From the NCBI GenBank assembly GCA_947646095.1, contig CANSFI010000013.1, forward strand, positions 1 to 49,859: 49,859 bases of DNA, written 5' to 3'. Each line of letters begins with the position of its first letter. Within the stretch, counting starts at the first letter, position 1. The translations under genes and the position numbers were made by a program. The stretch comes from an uncultured Mycoplasmatota bacterium. Lineage in GTDB: Bacteria; Bacillota_I; Bacilli_A; RF39; UBA660. Positions 1 through 7,463 of the stretch are shown here, piece by piece. The notes under the pieces were generated by a model that did no database searches, was not told the origin of the DNA, and saw only the letters and a list, made by a program, of their open reading frames with translations.

Positions 1-49
1 AGTGAATATTTTTTTTGTTACGCTTTCTAACGCACTTTCCTTATAAATA

Positions 50-87
50 AAAAAAAGATAAAAATTTAATAGCGAAAATTCTTATCT
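50..87 (-). terminator. Intrinsic terminator of the frameshifted prepilin gene
   Basis: Read on the minus strand, a 12-bp imperfect stem (AGATAAGAATTT with AAATTTTTATCT) closes a short loop and runs straight into a stretch of eight T. It begins just after the prepilin stop codon at 100-102. Confidence 0.7.
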
Positions 88-99
88 TTATATCAAATA

Positions 100-1693
100 T
101 TATAAATTTTTAGATATTTTTATTACTGGTCTTATGCCTCCACTCTTAGCATCCTTAACGAAGCGATTAGCAACATACCCACCATAGCGTACATTAAAAC
201 TGGCGTAGTCAAAATCTGAACATGCTGTAGATAACCAATACATATATGGTTGTTGATCGGTATTTGATGAACTTAAATTTTCATATAAATATTTTGGACA
301 AGTAGAAGATGAACCAGTGCAACCATGATTATGGGCTTCAGTATAAGTCAACATCCTAGCTCTTACATTTCTTCTTTCTATTGGTTGATATCTTACGGTT
401 TTCCCAGAAGAATCCGGTTTATCATCTTCTAAAGTGTAATCATAGCTCGGAATATTTGTCCATCCTTTTGTTAAATTTTCTAAATAGTTGAGTGCGGTTA
501 AAGGACCTATATTATTTTTGCCATATGATTTATCCCAATACTTACCACCACCAGCTTCATAATCTTCCTGCGCTATCCATTCTACTTTTCCACCTAAATT
601 TCTATCCATTATTAATGTTAGTTCTTTTTTTGTATCATCTATTACATAGAAATCATAACTTGTGGTATCATTTACTTTTACCGTTACAAGTGTTCCATTT
701 GAACATTTAGTACTATTATTAATACAAGTATCAGTTGAAGTCATTATTTCTTTTTTATTTACTGTAACATTGATTTGTTTTTTTATTTTTGTATTAGAAC
801 TTGATGTTACTATTACTTTAGTTGTACCAGTGTTTATAGCAGCTATTACTCCATTATTTACTGTAGCTATACTTTCATCGTTACTTTTCCAAATTAATTC
901 TTTATCCTTAGCGTCATCTGGTTTTGGTGTGGCTGTTACTATTTTAGTTTCTCCTATATTCAATGTTATATTTATATTATCGACTTCTATAGATGTTACT
1001 GATTGATTTACTGTAACATTTACTTCTTTTTTTATATTACTTCCATCAAGGGTTTCTACTATTACTTTTACTGTTCCTTTACCTACACCTATTAATTTTC
1101 CATTTTCTACTTTTACTATATTTTCATCTAAACTTGTTATTTTTAACTCTTTATTAGTAGCACTACTTGGTATTATATTTACTTTTAATGTATATTCTTC
1201 TTCTGTATTTATTTGAATATTATTTTCCTCTATTTTTAAATCTTTTATCTCTATTGGTATAATACAATTCTTTACATCATTAGTTATTTTTATATCATCT
1301 TCATTTAATCCTTTAGTAGCACACCATTTCCCATTTGTTATTGCTAGTTCTATTTTTCCTTTTTTTATTTATTTTCATACTACCACTAGTTGGTTTGGTT
1401 CCTTTTATATCAAGTCCATCTGCTTCTGGAAATGAAAAAGAGAAATCTTCAGTGACTCCATTTGGTTCTAATAGTTTATTGGTATAATAAAGTTCCCCTG
1501 CTTTTATTATTCCATATACTGAATCTTTAAACGCACTTTTTTTAGTTTTTTCTATTATGTTCATTATTACTGGTATTGTAATTAAAGCTATTATAGAAAG
1601 TATTATTATGACTGCTAGTAACTCTATTAATGTAAAACCCAATGTTGCGAGCTTAAAATTTTTGGCCTTGTTTTTCAATATATTTTTTACCAT
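100..1693 (-). pseudogene. Prepilin-type surface protein with Ig-like and C-type-lectin-like tail, one-base frameshift
   Basis: This is one gene split by a single-base shift. The 5' part (1693 to about 1367) encodes a type IV prepilin leader, GFTLIELLAVIIIL, preceded by a basic stretch; cleavage would be before Phe. The frame is lost at a run of seven T (1360-1366, seven A in the coding strand). Skipping one base restores an open frame from there to the stop at 100. The restored part reads about 200 residues of bacterial Ig-like (BIG2-type) sequence and then a C-terminal domain with YDFYVID, a RARMLTYTEA-type block, a Cys pair, YWLSTA and IRPVIKISKNL. The same domain occurs at 2022, 17946, 21584 and 45133. 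An AAGGAG ribosome site precedes the ATG at 1693. It is either a decayed gene, a phase-variable gene in the OFF state, or an assembly indel. No pilus assembly genes are in the window. Confidence 0.85.
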
Positions 1694-2021
1694 AAAATTT
1701 CTCCTTTTTATTATTTTTATATTTCTTATAGTATATTTTTTTATTATTTAATTATTATATATAAAACTTTTTCTAGGTTTTATGCCTTTATTCAATACTT
1801 ATTTCTTAAGTTGACAACATTGATATAAATCCTTATTTTTTCATATTCAAATTTCCTGTTCTTAATAATATTAATTTTAAACAATTAAAGTTATTTTATC
1901 TATATTTTTATTTTATAATAATTTAGTTTTATATTTAAATTTTAACATAAATTTAAATACTAAAAATTGCTAGGTTTTCCTAGAAATTTTTTAAGAACTA
2001 TTTTTTATAATTTATAACAAA
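1694..2021. other. Intergenic region of about 330 bases, no gene seen
   Basis: This AT-rich gap separates two prepilin-type genes on the minus strand. The part next to 1693 should hold the promoter and ribosome site (AAGGAG) of the downstream gene, but I see no convincing -35/-10 pair. A small CTAGG/CCTAG inverted repeat lies near 1970-1983. No open frame with a ribosome site is visible. Confidence 0.5.
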
Positions 2022-5000
2022 CTATAAATTTTTAGATATTTTTATTACTGGTCTTATTGCATACAATGGATTATTAACATAACCATTTCCAACACTGCCA
2101 GAATAATGTATAACTAAAGCAATATTAGCCATTGATGATGCCGATGATAACCAATATCCATAATAATTATATTCAGAAACAGTATCCTTATATAACCATG
2201 ATGGACAAGTATTCTTTGAAGTTCCATCAGAATTATATATTTTACATCCAAGATTAATAGCCTCTGTTTTTGTTAATAATCTTGCGCGTGCTGTTTTATT
2301 AAATTCTGTATATCTATTTCCTCCTCCATCATCTTTTACTGTATATGTAATTTGAGGAATATTTGTCCAATCGCTCGTTAATTCTTCTAATTGTTTTAAT
2401 ACAGTTATTGGACCTTTATTATTATTACCATCTTCCTTATTATCAATAGTCATTGTCCAATTAGCAACAGTTCCTCCTGCAGCTAAATAGTCTTCTTCTG
2501 TTATCCAATTAACACCAGTCGCACTTAAGTTGTTAGCCATTATTAGTTCTAAGATTGTGCCTGTATCTTTAATTACATAAAAATCGTAATTAGTAGCGGT
2601 GTTTACTCTTACATTTACTACTGTTCCATTTGGACATATACTTGTGTCTTTTATGCAATTATTCATTGATCTCTTTATTCCTTTTGTATACCCTACATTT
2701 ACATCAATAACTTTTGTTATATTAGATCCATCTGTAGTAGTTACTTTTATTTTTGTTGTCTCTCCTTCTTTTAACCCTTTTATTTTGCCTGTTGAATCTA
2801 CTGATGCTATAGTACTATCATCACTTGTCCATTTTAGTGTTTTATTATAAGCACTTGATGGTGATGCTGTAGCAGTTATTTGTACTGATTCATTTGGATA
2901 TAATTCTACACTTGTTTTATCTAGTGAAATTGATGTTACTGATTGCCTTACTGTTGCTGAGTATGTTTTACTTGTTGCATTATTGTTTGTAGAAGAGGCT
3001 ACATTTACTGTTATAGTAGATGTTCCACTTGCTACTCCATTTACTGTTACTGTTGTTCCACTTATAGAACAGGTTGCTACTGAAGTATTACTACTTGTAC
3101 AACTTAATGTTCCTGTTGAATTACTTGCTGTAAATGTTATAGATTTTCCTGTATATACTATTCCTGATGTTGCTGATAAACTTACACTTCCATTTGCTTT
3201 ATTAATTACAATATTTTTACTTCCTGTTACTGTTTTATATCCTTCTTTGGTTACTTGATAATATACTGTATATGTTCCTGTATTAGTGTATGTTGGACTA
3301 CTTGTTAAATTATATGTTCCTTCACTTGTTCCATATTTTATTGTTGCTCCACTACTTGTGACAATTATTCCATGGGATGCTCCATCATATGTTCCTGTAT
3401 AACCGTTTGCTGTTACACTTAAAATACCTTGTTCTGTAGTTGCTACATAAGATGCTTGAGCTTCTTTATAATTTGTTGTAACTGTTGATTTAATCGTTAG
3501 TGTTGCTGATCCTTCTTTTGTTTTTGGTGTTACTGTTATTGTTGTTCCACTTATAGAACAAGTTGCTACACTTTCATCACTACTTGTACAACTTAATGTT
3601 CCTCCACTTTTATTTTCTGTTATTTTAAATGTTCCACTAGTTGGATATGTATAACTTCCACTTGTTTCTGATAAAGTTACTTTTCCATCTGCTTTAGAAA
3701 TTGTTACTGTTTTATTTCCCTTTATTGTTTTATATCCTTCTTTTGTTATTTGATAATATACTGTATATGTTCCTACATCTGTGTATGTTGGACTACTATC
3801 TAAATTATATGTTCCTTCTGTCTCTCCATATTTGATAGTCGCTCCACTACTTGATACACTTATTCCATGTGATGAACCATCATATACTCCTGTATAACCG
3901 TTTGCTGTTACGCTTAAAATACCTTGTGAAGTCATAGCTACATAAGATGCTTGAGCATCTGTGTAGTTATTATTTCCAATTGAAGTTATTGTTAGTGTTG
4001 CTGATCCTTCTTTTGTTCCTGGCATTACGGTTACTGTTGTTCCACTTATAGAACAAGTTGCTACACTTTCATCACTACTTGTACAACTTAATGTTCCTCC
4101 ACTTTTATTTTCTGTTATTTTAAATGTTCCACTAGTTGGATATGTATAACTTCCACTTGTTTCTGATAAAGTTACTTTTCCATCTGCTTTAGAAATTGTT
4201 ACTGTTTTATTTCCAGTCACTGTTTTATATCCTTCTTTGGTTACTTGATAATATACTATATATGTCCCTACATCAGTATAAGTTGGACTGTTATCTAAAT
4301 TATATGTTCCATCTGTCTCTCCATATTTGATAGTCGCTCCTTCACTTACTACTGTTATTCCGTGAGATGAACCATCATATACTCCTGTAAAACCGTTTGC
4401 TGTTACACTAAGTAAGCTATCTGCTGTTATTACTACATGTGAGGCTGTTGCTTCTGTATAATTATTTGTTTCTTTTGATGTTATTATTAGTGTAGTTGAA
4501 CCTTCTTTATTTTTTGGGGTTACTGTTACTATATTGTTAGTTATTGAACACTCAGCTATACTTTCATCACTACTTGTACAACTTAACTCTCCATTACTTA
4601 TATTTTCTATTACTTCAAATGTTCCACTACTAGGATATTTATAGTTTCCACTATTACTTGATAGTTTAATACTTCCTTGTTTTTTTAAATTAGATGTATC
4701 ACATCCACTAGTCCCTGCTTTAGCTTTATTGTTTTGATAATTTACTGTGTAATTATTTACACAAAATGTTCCACTTTCTACACTTCCATTTTTTAATGTA
4801 TATAATCCTCCTGTTGGTTTTTTACCTTTCATTTCTACTTTTATATCATCTAAGGTATAATCTTCTTTATCTTTATATACTTTATTTTCTAGATTAGCTA
4901 GTGCTACTTCATTTTCTATTGCTTTTACATAGTTGTATGTTGAATCTTCAGCTGCACTCATTCTTGCTTTTACTATTATGTTCATTATTACTGGTACTGT

Positions 5001-5072
5001 AATTAAAGCTATTATAGCAAGTATTATTATAACAGCAAGTAACTCTATTAAAGTAAAGCCTTTTTTCTTCAT
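2022..5072 (-). CDS. Large prepilin-type repeat adhesin with C-type-lectin-like tail
   Basis: The protein has 1016 residues. It starts MKKK followed by the prepilin motif GFTLIELLAVIIIL and one hydrophobic helix, so it should be processed by a prepilin peptidase or anchored by that helix. Three copies of an MBG/YDG-type module (YDGSSHGI ... KYGE ... GTYNL ... YTDVGTY ... TKEGYKT) recur every 165 residues, near residues 232, 397 and 562. Between them are Ser/Thr-rich Ig-like modules containing SCTSSDESVATCSI. A BIG2-like module follows at about 760-840. The last ~165 residues are the conserved tail domain ending IRPVIKISKNL, shared with the gene at 100-1693. Paired cysteines in the modules could form disulfides. 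It lies 41 bases after a lipoprotein gene and probably shares its transcript. Adhesion is inferred from architecture only. Confidence 0.85.
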   Translation of the reverse strand: MKKKGFTLIELLAVIIILAIIALITVPVIMNIIVKARMSAAEDSTYNYVKAIENEVALANLENKVYKDKEDYTLDDIKVEMKGKKPTGGLYTLKNGSVESGTFCVNNYTVNYQNNKAKAGTSGCDTSNLKKQGSIKLSSNSGNYKYPSSGTFEVIENISNGELSCTSSDESIAECSITNNIVTVTPKNKEGSTTLIITSKETNNYTEATASHVVITADSLLSVTANGFTGVYDGSSHGITVVSEGATIKYGETDGTYNLDNSPTYTDVGTYIVYYQVTKEGYKTVTGNKTVTISKADGKVTLSETSGSYTYPTSGTFKITENKSGGTLSCTSSDESVATCSISGTTVTVMPGTKEGSATLTITSIGNNNYTDAQASYVAMTSQGILSVTANGYTGVYDGSSHGISVSSSGATIKYGETEGTYNLDSSPTYTDVGTYTVYYQITKEGYKTIKGNKTVTISKADGKVTLSETSGSYTYPTSGTFKITENKSGGTLSCTSSDESVATCSISGTTITVTPKTKEGSATLTIKSTVTTNYKEAQASYVATTEQGILSVTANGYTGTYDGASHGIIVTSSGATIKYGTSEGTYNLTSSPTYTNTGTYTVYYQVTKEGYKTVTGSKNIVINKANGSVSLSATSGIVYTGKSITFTASNSTGTLSCTSSNTSVATCSISGTTVTVNGVASGTSTITVNVASSTNNNATSKTYSATVRQSVTSISLDKTSVELYPNESVQITATASPSSAYNKTLKWTSDDSTIASVDSTGKIKGLKEGETTKIKVTTTDGSNITKVIDVNVGYTKGIKRSMNNCIKDTSICPNGTVVNVRVNTATNYDFYVIKDTGTILELIMANNLSATGVNWITEEDYLAAGGTVANWTMTIDNKEDGNNNKGPITVLKQLEELTSDWTNIPQITYTVKDDGGGNRYTEFNKTARARLLTKTEAINLGCKIYNSDGTSKNTCPSWLYKDTVSEYNYYGYWLSSASSMANIALVIHYSGSVGNGYVNNPLYAIRPVIKISKNL
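3541..3719 (-). repeat. 179-bp exact direct repeat, copy 1
   Basis: Base-for-base identical to 4036-4214 by my reading. The offset is 495 bp, exactly 165 codons, so unequal recombination would add or remove one Ig+MBG module in frame. The flanking sequence is similar but not identical. Confidence 0.9.
4036..4214 (-). repeat. 179-bp exact direct repeat, copy 2
   Basis: Second copy of the repeat at 3541-3719, inside the same adhesin gene. Identity at DNA level, including third codon positions, argues for recent duplication or ongoing gene conversion. Confidence 0.9.
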
Positions 5073-5113
5073 TATTTCACTCTTTTCTTTAAAAATACTG
5101 TTTAATAGTATTT

Positions 5114-5485
5114 TTATTTTACAATGCTATATTCTATAGATGTTGCTTTAGTCATATCTATGTCTACTTTAGTTTCTATTGTTAATGTAGAACCTACTTC
5201 TACTTTTTCTTTTACTTCATCAATTATTTCTTTGATTAGTTTTCCATTTTCATCCATTATTTTCATTGAAAATTTTGATCCATTGTATACTGAGTTTGTA
5301 TTATTTATGATTGTTGTTTTTATTACTTTATCTTTTACTCCTACATTTACAAATTCTAATCCTTCAAAGTCCTGATTTTCTACTACATCTGGTTCGTTTA
5401 TTTGAACTGGTTCTTTTTCTTTTTTACTGCATCCACATCCTGTTACTAATCCTACTACTAATATCATTATTATTATTTTTTTCAT
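5114..5485 (-). CDS. Small lipoprotein
   Basis: The protein has 123 residues. The N-terminus is a lipoprotein signal: basic start, hydrophobic core and lipobox VTGC with the lipidated cysteine at residue 17. An acidic linker follows, then a soluble domain of about 80 residues rich in alternating beta-type sequence (NTNSVYNGSKFSMKI, TLTIETKVDIDM). This resembles FxLYD-type extracellular beta-sandwich domains, though I cannot assign a family firmly. It precedes the large adhesin on the same strand, so co-expression at the cell surface is likely. No function can be stated. Confidence 0.75.
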   Translation of the reverse strand: MKKIIIMILVVGLVTGCGCSKKEKEPVQINEPDVVENQDFEGLEFVNVGVKDKVIKTTIINNTNSVYNGSKFSMKIMDENGKLIKEIIDEVKEKVEVGSTLTIETKVDIDMTKATSIEYSIVK

Positions 5486-5519
5486 TTGAAATACCTTCTT
5501 TCTACTACTTTACTTTATC

Positions 5520-5548
5520 ATTTTATCACATAAATTTTTCTTTAACAA
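5520..5548 (-). promoter_or_regulatory. Sigma-70-type promoter for the lipoprotein-adhesin unit
   Basis: On the minus strand TTGTTA and TAAAAT are separated by 17 bases. The pair lies about 35 bases upstream of the lipoprotein ATG, which has a GAAGG ribosome site. Confidence 0.6.
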
Positions 5549-5611
5549 TATCTTATATTTATTATAATAGTTCTTTAGTTAGCATTGAAATTATAATATA
5601 AATTTAATAAT

Positions 5612-5640
5612 AAAAAAATACCAAAATTAATTGATATTTA
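5612..5640 (-). terminator. Terminator of uppP
   Basis: On the minus strand AAATATCAA pairs with TTGGTATTT (one G-U pair) around a six-base loop, followed by a T-rich tail. It overlaps the uppP stop codon. Confidence 0.65.
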
Positions 5641-6447
5641 TCTAAATAATGTTATTAATATAACAATAATACCTAAAGCTATTCTATACCACATAAATAA
5701 CTTAAAATCATTTTTACGTAAATATTTAAGTAAGAATGAAATACATAATAATCCTACTATAAATGAAACTAATATGCCAATTATAAATATTGATACATTA
5801 GCAAGTATAATATCTATAGTTCCCTCTTTTAATAAAGTAAGTACTACTGCCCCAAGAACTACAGGTGCTGATAGGTAAAATGAGAATTTAGCACTATCTT
5901 CCCTATTAACTTTTCTAGTCCTAGCAGAAGCTATAGTTGTTCCACTTCTAGAAAAACCAGGAATTAAAGCAAATACTTGACTACAACCAATAATTAAAGC
6001 ATCTTTATAAGTCATTTCTTTAACTTCTTTTTTTTGTTTAAAATATTTATCAGCTAAATATATTAATATACCCATAATAATTAAAGCTAAAGCTATAACT
6101 ATATAATTACTCCTAATAATATTTTCAATTGGTTCTTCAAATAAAACACCAGCTATAGCAGCAGGAATAGTGGCAACAATTATCATCCACATTAGTTTTC
6201 CTTCATTATCTTTAGGTCCTTTTGTAAAACCTTTAATAACCATATTTAAAAAGTCCTTAAAGAAATATACAGCAATTGCAAGTAAAGTTCCTAAATGTAG
6301 AGCTATATCAAAAGCCATTGTAACATTTTCAGGAATACTTGTTCCAATATTAAAAATATCTCTAAAAATAATTAAATGAGCTGATGATGAAATAGGTAAA
6401 AATTCAGCTATTCCTTGAACTATACCTAAAATAATAACATGTAACAT
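5638..6447 (-). CDS. uppP: Undecaprenyl-diphosphatase (BacA/UppP family)
   Basis: This integral membrane enzyme removes a phosphate from undecaprenyl diphosphate to recycle the lipid carrier for peptidoglycan and other wall polymers; loss or excess alters bacitracin sensitivity. The two family signatures are present: EFLPISSSAH near the N-terminus and GFSRSGTT in the middle. Several hydrophobic segments give the usual 7-8 helix profile. At 269 residues it has family length. I place the start at 6447 (MLHVIILG) because GTAGGAG lies just upstream; an in-frame ATG at 6477 would add ten residues without a ribosome site. It appears monocistronic. Confidence 0.93.
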   Translation of the reverse strand: MLHVIILGIVQGIAEFLPISSSAHLIIFRDIFNIGTSIPENVTMAFDIALHLGTLLAIAVYFFKDFLNMVIKGFTKGPKDNEGKLMWMIIVATIPAAIAGVLFEEPIENIIRSNYIVIALALIIMGILIYLADKYFKQKKEVKEMTYKDALIIGCSQVFALIPGFSRSGTTIASARTRKVNREDSAKFSFYLSAPVVLGAVVLTLLKEGTIDIILANVSIFIIGILVSFIVGLLCISFLLKYLRKNDFKLFMWYRIALGIIVILITLFR

Positions 6448-6651
6448 AATAACATCTCCTACCTTAATACTATACAATTATATCATATTTATTAAAATAA
6501 TCATATAAAATATTAATTATTTATATAATCTAATAATTACACTTTATTCATAATTACCATTTATTTTCAACTTTGAAGTCATCACATTTTCAGATTAATA
6601 CCTAAAATTATTTAATATATAAAATGATAATTTACTTTTTTGTAGTGATAA

Positions 6652-6993
6652 TTAATAAAGATTTGGATTAAAAATATTTATAAGCCAAACAAATATAAAT
6701 AATATTAAAGAAATAATAATAATTTTTCTTTGATTATTATTTAGATACTCTTTTATTTTATATTCTTTTTTTAATATTTTAAAAATAAGATAGAAACTAA
6801 AAATAATTAGTAAAGGGAATGCTAATAAATTATATGCGAAACTTTCTAATACTTTTCCTTGAAATAACAATTTAAATGATCTAGTTAACCCACAACCAAT
6901 ACAAGGAATGTGAAACAAATTAAAAAAAGGACAAATTCTTATATCAAAAATGCTTAATATAAAAGCTAGTCCTATCACTAATATAATTGTCAT
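6652..6993 (-). CDS. DUF2752-type small membrane protein
   Basis: The protein has 113 residues and three hydrophobic segments. The conserved family core is visible: PCIGCGLTRSF, a Cys-x-x-Cys-Gly-x-Thr-Arg signature typical of DUF2752 proteins, followed by a transmembrane segment. The C-terminus ends in a further hydrophobic helix and a short NIFNPNLY tail. The start lies one base beyond the stop of the TM2-domain gene, so the two are translated from one message. Biochemical role of the family is unknown. The pairing with a TM2-domain gene recurs in Firmicutes by my recollection. Confidence 0.75.
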   Translation of the reverse strand: MTIILVIGLAFILSIFDIRICPFFNLFHIPCIGCGLTRSFKLLFQGKVLESFAYNLLAFPLLIIFSFYLIFKILKKEYKIKEYLNNNQRKIIIISLILFIFVWLINIFNPNLY

Positions 6994-6994
6994 A

Positions 6995-7330
6995 TTACAT
7001 AATCATTGAAATAATCGCTAAATTTTTTTGTTTAGTTTTTTTAGATATAGTAAACCAATCTATAATAGTAAGAATACCACAGCATCCACCTGTAAGTAAT
7101 TTTAAAACTCCCATTCCTGTATCACCTAACATAAATCTATCGATTCCAAGTGAACCTAGAAAAATAGAAATTAATAATAATGTTGTTGGATCTTTAAGTT
7201 CTGAAGCTTGCAAAGTAAGAAATGTTTCATCTGTTGCTTTTTCTAATTTTTGTCTGATAATTGGAATTGCTGAAGCCTCAAAATATTTAGCATTTGTAGT
7301 TAGATATAAATCTATTTTACTTTTATCCAT
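6995..7330 (-). CDS. TM2-domain membrane protein
   Basis: The protein has 111 residues. The C-terminal half is a TM2 domain: two hydrophobic helices joined by a short turn with the conserved LGSLGIDRFMLGD stretch and a later TIIDWFTI. The N-terminal ~55 residues are polar and may form a cytosolic helix. It is immediately upstream of the DUF2752 gene. TM2 proteins are widespread and mostly uncharacterised in bacteria, so no role is claimed. Confidence 0.75.
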   Translation of the reverse strand: MDKSKIDLYLTTNAKYFEASAIPIIRQKLEKATDETFLTLQASELKDPTTLLLISIFLGSLGIDRFMLGDTGMGVLKLLTGGCCGILTIIDWFTISKKTKQKNLAIISMIM

Positions 7331-7430
7331 AAATTTTACTCCTTCCTTAATAATTAAAGCATATTAAGAAAAGAATAGGTAAATTATAACATAAATTAAA
7401 TTCTTATTTGATTCATTAGCAATCATATAT

Positions 7431-7460
7431 ACAAAAACTAGGCAATATTTACCTAGTTTT
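7431..7460 (-). terminator. Terminator of the envelope-stress operon
   Basis: A nine-base-pair perfect stem AAAACTAGG/CCTAGTTTT around a nine-base loop is followed on the minus strand by T-rich sequence. It sits four bases after the permease stop codon and closes the operon running down from 13305. Confidence 0.8.
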
Positions 7461-7463
7461 ATT

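Noticed and set aside
662-1006. Plus-strand open frame opposite the first prepilin gene
   Set aside because: It is the antisense of the Ser/Thr/Val-rich Ig part; composition and lack of ribosome site mark it as a shadow frame.
1801-1850. TTGACA with a downstream AT-rich box on the plus strand near 1813
   Set aside because: No plus-strand gene follows; it would run antisense into nothing recognisable.
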